Below, piece after piece: positions 1 through 5,554 of a DNA stretch of 5,554 nt. Where the stretch lies: positions 1 through 5,554 of the forward strand of contig PUOG01000226.1 of assembly GCA_003552745.1 (NCBI GenBank), written 5' to 3'. The notes beneath the pieces were generated by a model. It searched no databases, was not told the origin of the DNA, and saw nothing but the letters and a program-made list of their open reading frames with translations. This DNA comes from Spirochaetaceae bacterium (GTDB lineage: Bacteria > Spirochaetota > Spirochaetia > DSM-27196 > SKKC01). How positions within the stretch are numbered: position 1 is the stretch's first letter; every line of letters begins with the position of its first letter. The translations under genes were made by a program, and so were the position numbers.

Positions 1-1
1 C

Positions 2-313
2 GCCGAAGTGTCGCGCAGCTTGAAGGCGCTCGCGCGCGAGCTTAGAATCCCGATCGTTGCACTTTCCCAGGTTAATCGCGATTCGGAAGGCAAGCGTCCG
101 AGTCTGGCGAATATTCGCGAGAGTGGGTCAATCGAACAGGATGCAGATGTGGTGCTCTTCCTGCACAGAGGCCGGGACGGCGGAGACGATCTCCCGGTTG
201 TCGAAACCGAGCTCATTGTTGCTAAACAGCGAAACGGTCCGATCGGGACGGTTAAAATCGCTTTCGTTCCGGAGTATACTCGGTTCGAGTCGATTGCAGA
301 CGATCGAGGGTAG
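2..313 (+). CDS. dnaB: Replicative DNA helicase DnaB, C-terminal fragment (5' end outside window)
   Basis: These are the last 103 residues of the hexameric RecA-fold helicase that unwinds DNA at the replication fork. The reading frame is open to the left edge (first full codon at base 2), so the N-terminal domain, linker and Walker A motif lie outside the window. Visible DnaB-family blocks are SRSLKALARELRIP, ALSQVNR (about 62-79, the end of the Walker B-proximal strand followed by the polar sensor region), KRPSLANIRESG then SIEQDADVV (about 95-154), and VAKQRNGPIGT (about 218-250), whose KQRNG loop carries the conserved arginine near the neighbouring subunit's ATP site. The frame stops at TAG 311-313 shortly after the usual TRF ending, so the C-terminus looks complete. 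A ComFB-domain gene follows after 21 nt on the same strand. Identification is very secure from the motifs. Confidence 0.97.
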   Translation, partial: AEVSRSLKALARELRIPIVALSQVNRDSEGKRPSLANIRESGSIEQDADVVLFLHRGRDGGDDLPVVETELIVAKQRNGPIGTVKIAFVPEYTRFESIADDRG

Positions 314-322
314 GAATCGTCC

Positions 323-327
323 GGAGG
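323..327 (+). promoter_or_regulatory. Shine-Dalgarno GGAGG for the ComFB-family gene
   Basis: GGAGG lies 7 nt upstream of the GTG at 335-337, in the 21 nt gap after the dnaB stop. This near-consensus site supports the GTG start over any later ATG in the frame. It also suggests independent, efficient initiation even if the gene is co-transcribed with dnaB. Confidence 0.8.
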
Positions 328-334
328 TTGGTAG

Positions 335-622
335 GTGGCATTGCACGAAAGGTATAATCTCGAAGATCTCACGAACGAAAGCGAACGCCTGGTGTTTCAG
401 GAGCTCGAGCGCCGGCTCGATGAAGCGGGCGAAACCGTCTGCCGTAGCCAGGAGTGTGTACTCGATATGGCAGCGTACGCGTTGAACCACGTTAAACCGA
501 TGTATCGGGCGAACCTCATGGGTCGCCTCTATGCCAGGGCGCAGGAAGAAGAACGAGCCGACGAGATACGGCGTGCGGTGGCTGAGGCAATCGCCCGCAT
601 TACCGAGAACCCGCCCGAGTAA
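335..622 (+). CDS. ComFB-family small protein (late competence development domain)
   Basis: This 95-residue protein resembles the ComFB domain, named after a gene in the Bacillus subtilis comF operon. Seen: an N-terminal acidic helix (NESERLVFQELERRL, residues 14-28), then the family core with C36, C41 and D44, an ALN at 49-51, P55 and Y57, and a Glu/Ala-rich helical tail (about 66-90). Typical members read roughly C-x-C-x2-C-x2-D followed by ALNxLPPxY; here the middle cysteine position is Ser38 and LPP is VKP. There is no signal peptide or membrane segment, so it is cytoplasmic. From knowledge of the family, some cyanobacterial members bind c-di-GMP or c-di-AMP; whether this one does is inference. 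It follows dnaB by 21 nt and is probably co-transcribed. The start is the GTG at 335 behind a good Shine-Dalgarno. The family call is fairly sure and the function is unknown. Confidence 0.8.
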   Translation: MALHERYNLEDLTNESERLVFQELERRLDEAGETVCRSQECVLDMAAYALNHVKPMYRANLMGRLYARAQEEERADEIRRAVAEAIARITENPPE

Positions 623-661
623 ACGTTTCGCTTCTTCTTGCGTAGACCGCCGGCACTTAGC
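623..661. other. Convergent intergenic gap between the ComFB gene and the propeller gene
   Basis: This 39 nt gap is the only junction between the two oppositely directed groups. It contains a short AAACGTTT palindrome at its left end (620-627, overlapping the ComFB-gene stop) and a pyrimidine run TTCGCTTCTTCTT. I see no GC-rich stem with a T-run on either strand, so no intrinsic terminator can be called. The two transcripts may overlap at their 3' ends. Confidence 0.6.
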
Positions 662-3028
662 TCACCAGGGGCCGAGCGCCCGAAGCACATCGTCGACCTG
701 TACACCAGGGGTAGGGGCGGTAGCGATGAAGGTCAACGGCAACTCGACCCGCAGCCGGTCGACATCTTCCTCGTCATTCGGTACGCGTAACAGGTCCGCC
801 ACGTTCATTCCGACGTCCGAGAAGTACCGCCCGTCTGCTCCGATCGCCAGCCAACGCTCATCGTCAAAAAGGTAGAGATCGCCGAGATGGCTTTCGCTTG
901 CCTGGCTCCAGATACTCACCGTCCCGTTACCGTTCACCGAGAGAATCTTGCCGCGTCCTACAATGAGACGACGTGCCAGGTGGTCGGTTTGCGGGAGCGT
1001 CCGAATCTCTCCGTCCCACACGAGAACCCCTTCGAGTCCGGCGGCAACGTACACGGTGCCGGTCCGATCGTCCACAGCTACGTCGGCATCGAGATCTTCG
1101 GCCGGAACACGCAGAAGCTGTTCGGTTTCCCTCAAGCCCTCGCCGGTCATGCGCTCGAGAGTGGTGACCATTCCATCCGAGGTGCGTGCGAGGCCGAGCG
1201 TGTAGACGGCCCCCCGATCGCGATCGACTGTCATACGGAAGATGTAGAACGCCTCCGTGCTCAGGTTGACCGTCTCTCCGGTCGCCGGATCAACCCGAAT
1301 AAGCGCCGAACCGCTTATGCCGGCGGCGTTTCTTCCGATCAACAGCATGTCGTCCCGAATAAAAGACGCGGTCTCCACGTTGGAGGCCGTATGCTCCCGC
1401 AAGAGCTCGAAAGTGATCGGGTGTCGCTTCTCGATCAGTCCGTCTTCGTAGGTGAGGGTGACGGCGGCGGTGTGTGAAACCACGCTACGTACTGCCTCTT
1501 CGGTAGAACGGGGGATCGGTTGCTCGAATCCGTCGATACCTGCCCAGCCGATTTCCGAGTCGGCCGAACCCCACGTGAGAATTCGGTTATCGAGTGTGGA
1601 AAGGAGATTCGGGGCATACTCGGGGGGATCGTTCCACGCGATGCTCTCGAGAAACGAGATCGTAAGTTCCTGTTGATCAAGCGAGCCGACACCTGCAGGC
1701 AGCCGGTCGCGGCCGAATGCGTCGGTGCGCGATAGCGATACCTCGGGACTTACCCTTCGAAGCGCGGTGCGCGTTGAGAACGTAGGGCCGCGCAAACTGA
1801 AACGGCCGGAGAGCCTCACGTTTCTCCCTATTGGATCGGTGACGCGGACATCGGGCCGGGTGGTACCATCCGTGTCGATCGATTCGGTGGAGTGTCGGCG
1901 TTGGGTCACCTCCTCGTCGAGCGTCCCGGCGCCGAAGAAGTCGGACCGGATCGAGGAAGTATAGCGGTCGGCGGTCAGAAGTATTGAACGTTCACCGAAG
2001 GCCACCGAGCGTACAGGGCGAAGGACATTCGTAGCGAACACATCGAGCTCGTCATCGTGGAGAAGCGCGAGCCGCCCGTTCGGGCCGCCGGTGAAGACGG
2101 TTCCATCGAGAAACGCGATTCCGGTGATATCGCCGGTCGGACTCTCTTCGAACGTCTCGAGGCGCGAAAGGCGATTATTCGCGAACCGGTAGATCTCCAC
2201 GCCACGTTCACCACTTCGGCCATGCAGCACCGCGATCCGTCCGGTCTCCGGGTCGACCACGATATCACGAATCTGTCGACGTTCGCTCTCGGCTACCTCG
2301 CGCCCTTCGAGAATATCAACGATAACGAGATAGTTGTCTCTTCTCGCGGCAGCGTACCGCCGATTCGAGAGGACCTGCATGTTCTCGAGGCTGCTGCGTG
2401 CGCTCGCAGTCTGCAACTCTTCCCCGTCATCGAGGCGTGTATATCGAATGCGCCCGTTCGCCGGGGCGTAGGTCATTATGTTCGCTTCGCTCGATCCTAT
2501 CGTGAAGTAGCCGACAATGCCGGTTCCCGATCCGATCCTGCGTTCGCGCTCGCCTGTCTCCGAGTTAAGCGTGACGATACTCTCCGCGGCGGTGCGGGAA
2601 TAGACGAGCCAGGTCCCCTGGGGGCTGTAGTTCAGGTGAAGCGGCTCGGAGGAGAGCTCCTCGAAGAACAACTCGTCGCGTGACTCGTAGTCCCAGACCG
2701 AAAGACGGTATCCCTCGGTTGTCCGTACAAGAACGGCGACTTCCGGCCTCGTCGGATGTGCGGCCAGCGCCCGTATCGGCAAATGGGAAACCTGAAGACT
2801 TCGCAACAGCTCTCTGTCGGTGGGATCCCAGATTCTCACCGACCCGTCCGTTGCGGCGGTGACCATCACCTCCTGCTCTTTGATATAGCGCAAATGCTCG
2901 ACCTCACCGTTGTGGCTCGTATTGACGATCAGGCCGGGAGACTGTGTGTGCGCGAATGCGACGGCGGTTATCGCAAGAAGAAGTATCGCCGAGATTCGTT
3001 GTGCGCACTTTGGAACAATGTGGTTCAC
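662..3028 (-). CDS. Exported WD40-like beta-propeller protein, last gene of the uppS-cdsA-rseP cluster
   Basis: This is a 788-residue secreted protein of unknown specific role. Residues 1-26 form a signal peptide: Lys7 and Arg11, a hydrophobic core (ISAILLLAITAVAF) and an AFA|H signal peptidase I site. The only cysteine (C8) is in the signal, and no lipobox is visible. The mature part is built of degenerate propeller blades: clear WD-type strands ATDGSVRIWD (59-68) and RLSVWD (108-113), later NGRIRYTRLDDGEE (191-204), NGRLALLHDDE (317-327), then ETASFIRDDMLLIGR (552-566), EGVLVWDGE (666-674) and NGTVSIW (701-707). A polar stretch near 368-450 shows few blade features and may link two propellers. 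A C-terminal WLAIGADGRYFSD (726-738) resembles the tail found in other WD40 proteins. The GTG start lies 3 nt after the rseP stop with a strong Shine-Dalgarno, and it places the signal peptide correctly. Propellers of this kind are usually protein-binding scaffolds. A periplasmic or surface partner linked to RseP is inference. Confidence 0.85.
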   Translation of the reverse strand: MNHIVPKCAQRISAILLLAITAVAFAHTQSPGLIVNTSHNGEVEHLRYIKEQEVMVTAATDGSVRIWDPTDRELLRSLQVSHLPIRALAAHPTRPEVAVLVRTTEGYRLSVWDYESRDELFFEELSSEPLHLNYSPQGTWLVYSRTAAESIVTLNSETGERERRIGSGTGIVGYFTIGSSEANIMTYAPANGRIRYTRLDDGEELQTASARSSLENMQVLSNRRYAAARRDNYLVIVDILEGREVAESERRQIRDIVVDPETGRIAVLHGRSGERGVEIYRFANNRLSRLETFEESPTGDITGIAFLDGTVFTGGPNGRLALLHDDELDVFATNVLRPVRSVAFGERSILLTADRYTSSIRSDFFGAGTLDEEVTQRRHSTESIDTDGTTRPDVRVTDPIGRNVRLSGRFSLRGPTFSTRTALRRVSPEVSLSRTDAFGRDRLPAGVGSLDQQELTISFLESIAWNDPPEYAPNLLSTLDNRILTWGSADSEIGWAGIDGFEQPIPRSTEEAVRSVVSHTAAVTLTYEDGLIEKRHPITFELLREHTASNVETASFIRDDMLLIGRNAAGISGSALIRVDPATGETVNLSTEAFYIFRMTVDRDRGAVYTLGLARTSDGMVTTLERMTGEGLRETEQLLRVPAEDLDADVAVDDRTGTVYVAAGLEGVLVWDGEIRTLPQTDHLARRLIVGRGKILSVNGNGTVSIWSQASESHLGDLYLFDDERWLAIGADGRYFSDVGMNVADLLRVPNDEEDVDRLRVELPLTFIATAPTPGVQVDDVLRALGPW

Positions 3029-3031
3029 GGA

Positions 3032-4387
3032 TCAACCTCCGGTGAAGAACAGAAAATCGGCGGTAATCGCGAAGACGAGCAATCCGAGGACCATAAGCGC
3101 GCCGATCATCTGATAACGATGCATCGTTCGCGGAGACAGCGGTTTACGTCGAACACCCTCAACGAGACTGATGACGATCTGGCCTCCGTCGAATACCGGG
3201 ACCGGCAAGAGGTTCATGAAGCAGAGAATGACGCTCAGAAGGCCGAGGAAATTGAAGAGCGAAGATATACCGGCACCGATCCCGGCACCGAAACCTTGCG
3301 TGGCCACCTCCCCGGTAATATATACGATTCGCGCGGGACCCGCGACTGCCTGTGTCAGGTCGACGCCACGAAAAAGGGTGGCGATACCGCGAACGGTTAG
3401 TGCCATCGTGGAGATGGTCTCTTCGGTGCCGCGTCCGATCGCCGCGAGTGCGCCGAGGTCGGGGCTGGTTCCGGTGACCGTCTCGAACATCACCCCCGCG
3501 ATCCGCCGCCCCGCTTCACCACTATCCGGGGCAAGTCGTGTGGTTTGCCGCTCCCCGTCGCGCTCGTATTCGATTTCCACGCTCGATCCGCCACGCTGAA
3601 GCGCAGCGCTGAACGCCATGCTGTGTTCGACCTCCTCGCCGTCGACAGCGAGCAATCGATCACCGCTGCGCAACCCTGCGACGCGGGCCGGACCGCTTGC
3701 CTCGTCAACGATCGGATCGATCCAGGGCGCGATTCCGAGCACCCCACCCCCGGTCTGGCGGTCGAGCATCGGAGTTGCGCTGACCGTAATCTCTTCCGAA
3801 TTGCGTTCGACGGAGAGCTCGATCTGCTCTTCCGCGTTCGTCGCAATGAGTTGTTGGATTTCGCGAAAGTACGGAGTTTCGCGACCATTGATCGCTACGA
3901 TTCGGTCACCGGTCTGGAGACCGGCTTCCAGAGCCGGCGATTCATCGGCTACAGCCTGGCCGTATTCGGCTCCGATGACGATGCGGTTCTGGAACGTCTC
4001 GAAGCTGAATCCGAAGAACCAGATCAGTGAGAGCACGATGATTGCGAAGACGAAGTTTGCAGCCGGTCCGGCGAGCAGTATGACGATGCGACGCCAGACG
4101 GAGGCGCCGTAGAATGAACCCGGTTCGCGGGGTAGCTCATCGGAGTTCTGCTCCACCGCCTTCCGAAACGACGCTTCGCCCTTCATTTTGCAGTACCCGC
4201 CGAGTGGGAAGAGGCTTAAGCGGTACTCGGTTCCTTTCCATTGGAACGCGTAGAGCGTCCGCCCCCAACCGATAGAGAACGCCTCGACTTCCACACCGCA
4301 CAACTTTGCTGCTATCAGATGGCCCGCTTCGTGGACGAAGACAACAAGGCCGAGGCCGAGGAGGCCGAGTATAATGGTCAAAAACAT
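3032..4387 (-). CDS. rseP: RseP-family site-2 intramembrane zinc metalloprotease (M50)
   Basis: This 451-residue integral membrane protease cleaves transmembrane segments; in E. coli RseP cuts anti-sigma factor RseA and remnant signal peptides. Seen: zinc motif HEAGH at residues 19-23 in the first membrane helix (about 2-28), the conserved FPLGGYCKMKGE block (60-71), LAGPAANF in the second helix (105-112), two PDZ-like domains (about 134-208, with GLQTGDRIVAINGRE, and about 215-298, with GLRSGDRLLAVDGEEV), and the second active-site motif NLLPVPVFDGG (392-402) whose Asp400 is the expected third zinc ligand. A last membrane helix lies at about 425-447. Length and two PDZ domains match the E. 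coli-type family (about 450 residues), unlike shorter single-PDZ forms. The ATG start is preceded by AGGGTGA. The gene follows cdsA by 41 nt and is closely coupled to the propeller gene. Substrates here cannot be read from the sequence. Confidence 0.96.
   Translation of the reverse strand: MFLTIILGLLGLGLVVFVHEAGHLIAAKLCGVEVEAFSIGWGRTLYAFQWKGTEYRLSLFPLGGYCKMKGEASFRKAVEQNSDELPREPGSFYGASVWRRIVILLAGPAANFVFAIIVLSLIWFFGFSFETFQNRIVIGAEYGQAVADESPALEAGLQTGDRIVAINGRETPYFREIQQLIATNAEEQIELSVERNSEEITVSATPMLDRQTGGGVLGIAPWIDPIVDEASGPARVAGLRSGDRLLAVDGEEVEHSMAFSAALQRGGSSVEIEYERDGERQTTRLAPDSGEAGRRIAGVMFETVTGTSPDLGALAAIGRGTEETISTMALTVRGIATLFRGVDLTQAVAGPARIVYITGEVATQGFGAGIGAGISSLFNFLGLLSVILCFMNLLPVPVFDGGQIVISLVEGVRRKPLSPRTMHRYQMIGALMVLGLLVFAITADFLFFTGG
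3035..3040 (-). promoter_or_regulatory. Shine-Dalgarno GGAGGT for the propeller gene, inside the rseP 3' end
   Basis: On the minus strand GGAGGT is followed by 6 nt and then the GTG at 3028-3026. The site overlaps the final two glycine codons of rseP and lies directly before its TGA stop (3034-3032). A ribosome finishing rseP would therefore be placed to start the next gene. This fixes the GTG start and argues that the two genes are translated from one mRNA. Confidence 0.82.
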
Positions 4388-4390
4388 AAA

Positions 4391-4397
4391 TCACCCT
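4391..4397 (-). promoter_or_regulatory. Shine-Dalgarno AGGGTGA for rseP
   Basis: On the minus strand AGGGTGA precedes the rseP ATG (4387-4385), with the AGGG part 6 nt from the start codon. It lies in the 41 nt cdsA-rseP gap, so rseP has its own initiation site and does not depend on overlap with cdsA. The match is moderate. Confidence 0.6.
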
Positions 4398-4428
4398 GTC
4401 TATAGAAAGTATATCGCGTCGACACGCA

Positions 4429-5286
4429 TCAGAGGAAGAGTATGAGATAAAGATAGTAGAACAGTGGGGCAACGAAAATCGGTGAATCGATCGAATCGAG
4501 CATTCCTCCACGACCCGGAACGACATTGCCGGAATCCTTGACAGCCGCCGATCGCTTGAACCCGCTTTCCACCAGGTCTCCCACGATAACTCCGATGCCG
4601 ATCGCGAAACCGAATACGATCCGTTGTCCGATTGCCCCGGGAAAGAGGCCGGGAATGAGAAGCTCGGCAACGAGAATCACAACCGGGGAGGTCACCAATC
4701 CTCCTATGAAACCTACCGCGCTCTTGTTCGGGCTGATGGCTACCACACCTTCCGTGCGGTGACCGAACAGCCGGCCGATGATATACGCCATCGTATCGTT
4801 GAAGAAGACCGAAGCGAAGTACACCAGAATGAGTGCTCCTGACTGCGGCAGGGCAACCAACCGCATCGAGTAGGAGAGCAGCAGGCCGGGGTAGAGAATA
4901 ACGAGCGCATGTCCGGCAATGCTCGGAACGATCCGACGAATGCCTTCATCGTCCTTCCGTCCGATATGCGCGGTCAGGACGATTCCGAATGCAAGGACGA
5001 GGACTCCGAGAGTCATGCTTTCGGAAATCAAACCGAAGATCTCCAGCACGGTTGCTACCGGAACTGCCGGCCCGAGCAATGACGCGCCGATCATCCTCCG
5101 GCGATGTCCGCGACCGTCGAGATCGAACAGTACCGCCGCCTCTCGTGCTCCGAGGAAAGCGGCGACCATGGCCAGGGCAAGGTAGAGGGGATGGTTCGGC
5201 TCGGGAACGGCGAGTACCGATGCCACCAGTAGTGGGATGCCGACGAGAAACATGATAAGCCGGATGACGAAGTTGCCGACTCTCAC
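4429..5286 (-). CDS. cdsA: Phosphatidate cytidylyltransferase (CDP-diacylglycerol synthase)
   Basis: This 285-residue polytopic membrane enzyme makes CDP-diacylglycerol from CTP and phosphatidic acid, the branch point for phospholipid synthesis. Hydrophobic segments recur through the chain (for example about 8-27, 34-52, 91-107, 123-139, 149-163, 193-212, 222-238, 268-285). Conserved blocks seen are FFNDTMAYIIGRLFG (161-175), ISPNKSAVGFIGG (184-196) and the family signature at 241-267: S241, K244-R245, K250-D251, P257-G258, G260-G261, D264 and D267. Two departures stand out: Ser265 where the signature normally has Arg (DSID instead of DRxD), and SAVGF where SPKKTWEGF is usual. The start is a GTG whose bases overlap the uppS stop (GTGA), indicating translational coupling. 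The protein ends within a hydrophobic tail, without the usual cytoplasmic extension. Length is normal for the family. Confidence 0.95.
   Translation of the reverse strand: MRVGNFVIRLIMFLVGIPLLVASVLAVPEPNHPLYLALAMVAAFLGAREAAVLFDLDGRGHRRRMIGASLLGPAVPVATVLEIFGLISESMTLGVLVLAFGIVLTAHIGRKDDEGIRRIVPSIAGHALVILYPGLLLSYSMRLVALPQSGALILVYFASVFFNDTMAYIIGRLFGHRTEGVVAISPNKSAVGFIGGLVTSPVVILVAELLIPGLFPGAIGQRIVFGFAIGIGVIVGDLVESGFKRSAAVKDSGNVVPGRGGMLDSIDSPIFVAPLFYYLYLILFL
5283..5286 (-). other. 4-nt stop/start overlap (GTGA) between uppS and cdsA
   Basis: On the minus strand, GTG of cdsA and TGA of uppS share bases in GTGA. A weak purine-rich stretch (GGAAAG, plus-strand 5289-5294) lies just upstream. The arrangement implies termination-reinitiation coupling, so the two lipid enzymes are probably made in linked amounts. 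Confidence 0.85.
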
Positions 5287-5554
5287 TTCTTTCCGTTTCC
5301 GCCGAACGTCCTCGATCGCGACTGGTACATCCGCACCGCATCGTAGAACGAATCACACTTCCAGTCGGGCCAGAGAATGGGCAGAAACACGAGCTCGGCG
5401 TACGCGGCCTGCCAGATGAAGAAGTTGCTGAGCCGATACCGATCTCCAGTGCGAATGACCAGATCGATATCGGGAAGCTTCGGCTGATCCATGTACTGCT
5501 TCACACTCTCCTCGGCCGGAACCGAGGCCGGATCGTCCCACTGTCCGGCAGCCC
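5283..5554 (-). CDS. uppS: Undecaprenyl diphosphate synthase, C-terminal part (5' end outside window)
   Basis: The last 89 residues of the cis-prenyltransferase that extends farnesyl diphosphate with isopentenyl diphosphate (IPP) to make the C55 carrier for peptidoglycan and other envelope polymers. The frame stays open to the right edge (first complete codon 5552-5550), so the GTG at 5504 is internal and not the start. The catalytic N-terminal Asp lies outside. Seen: LPDIDLVIRTGDRYRLSN, then FFIWQAAYAELVF (about 5423-5385), LWPDW, and the final RTFGG. IPP-binding arginines (R of IRT, R of YRLSN) and the Ser of LSN are present, as is the Glu of AYAEL that helps bind metal. The segment usually GGE (or SGE) is GDR, which puts Arg where the conserved Glu belongs. 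The upstream visible stretch is ordinary, with a helix AEESVKQYMDQP before the PDIDL strand. It overlaps cdsA by 4 nt. Confidence 0.95.
   Translation of the reverse strand, partial: AAGQWDDPASVPAEESVKQYMDQPKLPDIDLVIRTGDRYRLSNFFIWQAAYAELVFLPILWPDWKCDSFYDAVRMYQSRSRTFGGNGKK

Noticed and set aside
620..662. Shared bidirectional terminator at the convergent junction
   Set aside because: Only a short AAACGTTT palindrome and a pyrimidine run are present. No GC-rich hairpin with a T-tract can be drawn on either strand.
887..1477. Plus-strand open frame of 196 codons antisense to the 3' part of the propeller gene
   Set aside because: There is no family resemblance. The minus-strand frame over the same bases encodes clear blade motifs such as EGVLVWDGE and NGTVSIW.
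2057..2683. Plus-strand open frame of 208 codons antisense to the propeller gene
   Set aside because: It lies wholly opposite the well-supported propeller gene, its translation has no recognisable motif, and high G+C DNA commonly yields such antisense frames.
3545..4112. Overlapping plus-strand frames opposite rseP
   Set aside because: They are shadows of rseP. The minus-strand frame carries both PDZ-like domains and the protease motifs.
4416..4427. Small inverted repeat GCGT-GTCG-ACGC just after the cdsA stop
   Set aside because: The stem is only 4 bp and no T-run follows directly, so it is not a credible terminator.
4408..4437. Possible promoter for rseP: TATACT on the minus strand (4413-4408)
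   Set aside because: The -10-like hexamer is good (5 of 6), but no recognisable -35 is found at 16-18 nt spacing, and the position fits an ordinary AT-rich operon gap. Not strong enough to annotate.
5283..5504. A separate 73-residue gene starting at GTG 5504
   Set aside because: The same frame continues open to the window edge, and the visible sequence is the C-terminal part of UppS, so the GTG is an internal valine codon.

Overview
This 5.55 kb window is bacterial chromosomal core DNA of moderately high G+C (about 58% in the lines I counted). It holds six genes in two convergent groups, with almost no intergenic space. Gene content suggests a Gram-negative-type envelope: an RseP-family site-2 protease with two PDZ-like domains, and a secreted propeller protein. 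The uppS-cdsA-rseP order, the CdsA and UppS motif variants and a ComFB-domain gene behind dnaB would fit a spirochaete (Spirochaeta/Treponema-like lineage). That assignment is an inference from gene order and motif style and has not been tested by a search.

Plus strand, 1-622: the 3' end of the replicative helicase gene dnaB enters from the left edge. After 21 nt comes a small gene (335-622, GTG start, strong GGAGG Shine-Dalgarno) for a 95-residue ComFB-family protein. Some members of that family are now regarded as cyclic-dinucleotide receptors. The two genes are probably co-transcribed.

Minus strand, 5554 down to 662: four tightly packed genes read leftward. They are the 3' part of uppS (undecaprenyl diphosphate synthase), cdsA (CDP-diacylglycerol synthase, overlapping uppS by 4 nt), rseP (intramembrane zinc protease, 41 nt after cdsA), and a 788-residue WD40-like propeller protein with a signal peptide (GTG start 3 nt after the rseP stop, with its Shine-Dalgarno inside the last rseP codons). 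This is the widespread envelope-biogenesis cluster: lipid carrier for peptidoglycan, phospholipid precursor, then membrane protein quality control. The dxr gene often found between cdsA and rseP is absent, and a secreted propeller protein is appended at the end. The two groups converge at 623-661, a 39 nt gap with no terminator that I can recognise.

I saw no mobile element, CRISPR array, RNA gene or frank pseudogene. The least explained item is the exported propeller protein coupled to rseP. Other points worth checking are the altered signature residues in UppS and CdsA, the altered cysteine pattern of the ComFB protein, and a marked excess of the palindrome CGATCG.
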